The notes beneath the pieces were generated by a model. That model was not told where the DNA came from. It saw nothing but the letters and a program-made list of their open reading frames with translations, and searched no databases. A stretch of DNA of 8,119 nt, taken from Candidatus Peregrinibacteria bacterium (lineage in GTDB: Bacteria; Patescibacteriota; Gracilibacteria; UBA1369; LOWO2-01-FULL-3). Numbering within the stretch: position 1 is the stretch's first letter; each line of letters begins with the position of its first letter. The stretch covers positions 1 to 8,119 of the forward strand of contig JACROX010000107.1 of NCBI GenBank assembly GCA_016214225.1. The letters are read 5' to 3'. Made by a program: the position numbers and the translations under genes. Shown one piece after another: positions 7,075 through 8,119 of the stretch.

Positions 7075-7638
7075 ATGCTAAATGAAGAACACTCTGAAGG
7101 CAAACGTATGAGATGGACGATTGATGCCATAAATAGAGATAGGGCAACTTTGGATGAGTTTGCCAGAGAAGTGAGATTGGATGCCGGTAAATTTCTTGCA
7201 AGACACGGCGCAAGATTGGATACTCAACATGTATCAAACGCAGCGGTGGAAGGAATAGGTGAAGGACAGAGATTAAGCAGAAATAGCTGTGTGACAATAA
7301 ATGTTTCTGATCGTGTGTTCGTTACACCAAAAGACACGCGCAAAAATGCCAATATAGATACACTGGAAATTGCGACTAAAATTGCGGCTCTCAGGGAAGC
7401 AGGATGTATTGTTTGTGTAAGTAACGACGGAATTGCTACCGACGATCATATTAAAACTAATATAGAATATTCTATAAAAATTCCTTTATGGGTACTTATG
7501 GGGATGGAAATATCAGACGCGGACACAGCAGGAGACGCGAGGGGCGCCGAAGCCATTGCCTCAACAACTAGGGGACAAAGAGTGCCGGACGTGATAGCAG
7601 AAATCACAAGAGAAGAGATCATTGCGCTAGCGACATAA
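7075..7638 (+). CDS. Unrecognised 187-residue protein, last gene of the operon
   Basis: I do not recognise a family. The first 60 residues are charged and probably helical (DEFAREVRLDAGKF). The middle alternates in a way expected of beta strands: SCVTINVSDRVFVTP (71-85) and GCIVCVSNDGIATDD (110-124), the latter holding a CxxC pair (Cys111, Cys114). A hydrophobic segment, IPLWVLMGMEI (136-146), is too short to be a clear membrane span. There is no signal peptide. It starts 15 bp after the M20 stop without a Shine-Dalgarno; a second in-frame ATG at 7108 is an alternative start. Codon use and spacing match the genes before it, so it belongs to the operon, and it is the last gene before a 348-bp non-coding stretch. 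A substrate-binding or enzyme-accessory role is possible but unsupported. Confidence 0.7.
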   Translation: MLNEEHSEGKRMRWTIDAINRDRATLDEFAREVRLDAGKFLARHGARLDTQHVSNAAVEGIGEGQRLSRNSCVTINVSDRVFVTPKDTRKNANIDTLEIATKIAALREAGCIVCVSNDGIATDDHIKTNIEYSIKIPLWVLMGMEISDADTAGDARGAEAIASTTRGQRVPDVIAEITREEIIALAT

Positions 7639-7668
7639 CGTCTTCTCGCTACTTTTCAATAGGGAAAT

Positions 7669-7728
7669 GCTGAAAAAGCTTGAAATTTTTTGCTCCTGAC
7701 CGTCGCAAAATTTCTACGCTTTTTCTGC
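7669..7728. other. Long imperfect stem-loop H1 after the operon
   Basis: An outer 11-bp arm (GCTGAAAAAGC, 7669-7679, with GCTTTTTCTGC, 7718-7728; one mismatch) encloses an inner arm (GAAATTTTTTGC, 7682-7693, with GCAAAATTTC, 7705-7714; a two-base bulge). The loop is TCCTGACCGTC. It begins 31 bp after the operon's last stop. It has no following T-run and so is not a standard terminator, but it may protect the 3' end of the transcript or be part of a structured RNA. Strand is undetermined. Confidence 0.45.
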
Positions 7729-7736
7729 TTCGCTAC

Positions 7737-7801
7737 ATCGAAGTCTCGCAAAGCTCGCTTCGATTCCGCTTAGCACCGCATTTCTCGCTACTTAATGGTG
7801 C
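7737..7801. other. Two further stem-loops H2 and H3
   Basis: H2 (7737-7764) has a 7-bp stem ATCGAAG / CTTCGAT with a 14-nt loop. H3 (7773-7801) pairs GCACC (7773-7777) and ATT (7780-7782) with AATGGTGC (7794-7801) across a two-base bulge. The H3 loop contains a 12-bp direct repeat, TTCTCGCTACTT (7782-7793), also present at 7643-7654 just past the operon stop; a shorter TCGCTAC copy lies at 7730-7736. With H1 these form a chain of stem-loops over about 130 bp. Confidence 0.4.
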
Positions 7802-7836
7802 GATTATACAACTCTGCTCGAACGTATTTTAGAGGA

Positions 7837-7856
7837 ACTGGAGGCTAGCCTCCAGT
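7837..7856. repeat. Perfect 20-bp palindrome
   Basis: The sequence ACTGGAGGCT followed by AGCCTCCAGT is its own reverse complement. On the plus strand it is followed by AGAAATTTTG, a weak T-tract. It could be an operator for a dimeric protein, a recombination site or a bidirectional hairpin; nothing in the window decides between these. Confidence 0.5.
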
Positions 7857-7884
7857 AGAAATTTTGAAAAAACTGACCACGACC

Positions 7885-7926
7885 TGTGCCTGCGTGCGTT
7901 GCCCCCTTTCAACGCGCGCAGGCACA
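7885..7926 (+). other. Twin hairpin H4 with loop CCCCCTTT
   Basis: A 17-bp stem (7885-7901 with 7910-7926) begins TGTGCCTGCG and closes CGCAGGCACA, with one T-G pair at 7895/7916. As plus-strand RNA this is a U-G wobble and the stem is unbroken; as minus-strand RNA it would be an A-C mismatch, which weakly favours the plus strand. The 8-nt loop CCCCCTTT (7902-7909) is identical to that of H5. No T-run follows on the plus strand; on the minus strand TTTTTT occurs about 13 nt beyond the stem. Confidence 0.6.
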
Positions 7927-7941
7927 CAACAACGGCATCCT

Positions 7942-7969
7942 GCGCCGCCCGCCCCCTTTCGGGCGGCGC
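7942..7969 (+). other. Twin hairpin H5 with loop CCCCCTTT
   Basis: A perfect 10-bp GC-only stem (GCGCCGCCCG / CGGGCGGCGC), with a possible extra T-G pair at 7941/7970, and the 8-nt loop CCCCCTTT (7952-7959). The loop starts exactly 50 bp after the same loop in H4, while the stems are unrelated in sequence except for the G and C closing the loop. It ends 17 bp before the transposase stop codon, so one of these hairpins may lie near the end of the IS30 element. Confidence 0.6.
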
Positions 7970-7986
7970 GATTTCGTGCGATAGAT

Positions 7987-8119
7987 TCAAGTTGTAAATG
8001 CACCACTTGTATGCTTGGCTAGCATTTCATTGGGCGTTAAATAATCTAAATTCTTTCTCGGTCTGTTATTGAGTTTCTCTTGTATCTCAAATATTTCAGC
8101 TTCAGTTACTTTCGAAAAA
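7987..8119 (-). CDS. IS30-family transposase, C-terminal fragment cut by the window edge
   Basis: Reading the minus strand from the window edge to a TGA at 7989-7987 gives 43 residues with the typical end of an IS30 transposase: FSKVTEAEIFEIQEKL followed by NNRPRKNLDYLTPNEML. The NxRPRKxLxxxTPNE motif is characteristic of the family's C-terminus, downstream of the last catalytic acidic residue of the DDE nuclease. The rest of the protein lies beyond position 8119, so I cannot tell whether the element is intact. The element's inverted repeat should lie just below 7987, but I could not identify it with only one end in view. It faces the preceding operon tail to tail. Confidence 0.85.
   Translation of the reverse strand, partial: FSKVTEAEIFEIQEKLNNRPRKNLDYLTPNEMLAKHTSGAFTT

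Noticed and set aside
7803..7808. Minus-strand TATAAT as promoter of an antisense or small RNA
   Set aside because: The -10 box is perfect, but no acceptable -35 box lies 16-18 bp upstream. Kept only as a possibility to test with transcript data.
7885..7969. CRISPR array
   Set aside because: Only two units occur and only the 10-nt loop region repeats; the stems differ and there are no spacers or cas genes.

Overview
The window looks like a chromosomal segment of a small-genome bacterium, most likely of the Candidate Phyla Radiation (Patescibacteria, Parcubacteria-like). This placement is inferred from style: moderate-to-low GC, compact genes, no recognisable Shine-Dalgarno sequence before any start codon, a start that looks leaderless, highly structured GC-rich hairpins between AT-rich genes, and an IS30-type transposase. 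No rRNA or marker gene is present to confirm it. Genes read well in the standard bacterial code, with TGA used as a stop.

Left part (1-2000): a lipoprotein polysaccharide deacetylase (NodB fold) lies on the minus strand. It diverges from an L-asparaginase gene across a 45-bp spacer that holds overlapping promoters for both directions. The asparaginase is broken: about 30 residues are missing from its middle and the two halves are in different frames. Upstream of position 152 there is only a hairpin/repeat element.

Centre (2030-7638): a promoter and a structured leader are followed by five tightly packed plus-strand genes: a 74-residue unrecognised protein, a fold-type I PLP aminotransferase, a GCS2-family (glutamate-cysteine-ligase-like) ATP-dependent carboxylate-amine ligase, an M20 zinc amidohydrolase/peptidase, and a 187-residue unrecognised protein. 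Gaps are 3, 12, -17 and 15 bp, so this is almost certainly one operon. An enzyme that makes amide bonds, one that hydrolyses them and one that moves amino groups together suggest a small pathway on an amino-acid-like compound, perhaps a ligate/transaminate/release scheme. Substrate and product are unknown. This is the best candidate for an undescribed system.

Right part (7639-8119): a 348-bp non-coding stretch is packed with stem-loops, including two adjacent GC-rich hairpins with different stems but the identical 8-nt loop CCCCCTTT, exactly 50 bp apart. It is followed by the C-terminal end of an IS30-family transposase on the minus strand, cut by the window edge. A short repeat element (hairpin, GCC[A/G]GTAGCGTGA, second hairpin, CTCCAT) occurs twice, at 84-137 and in the operon leader at 2071-2130.
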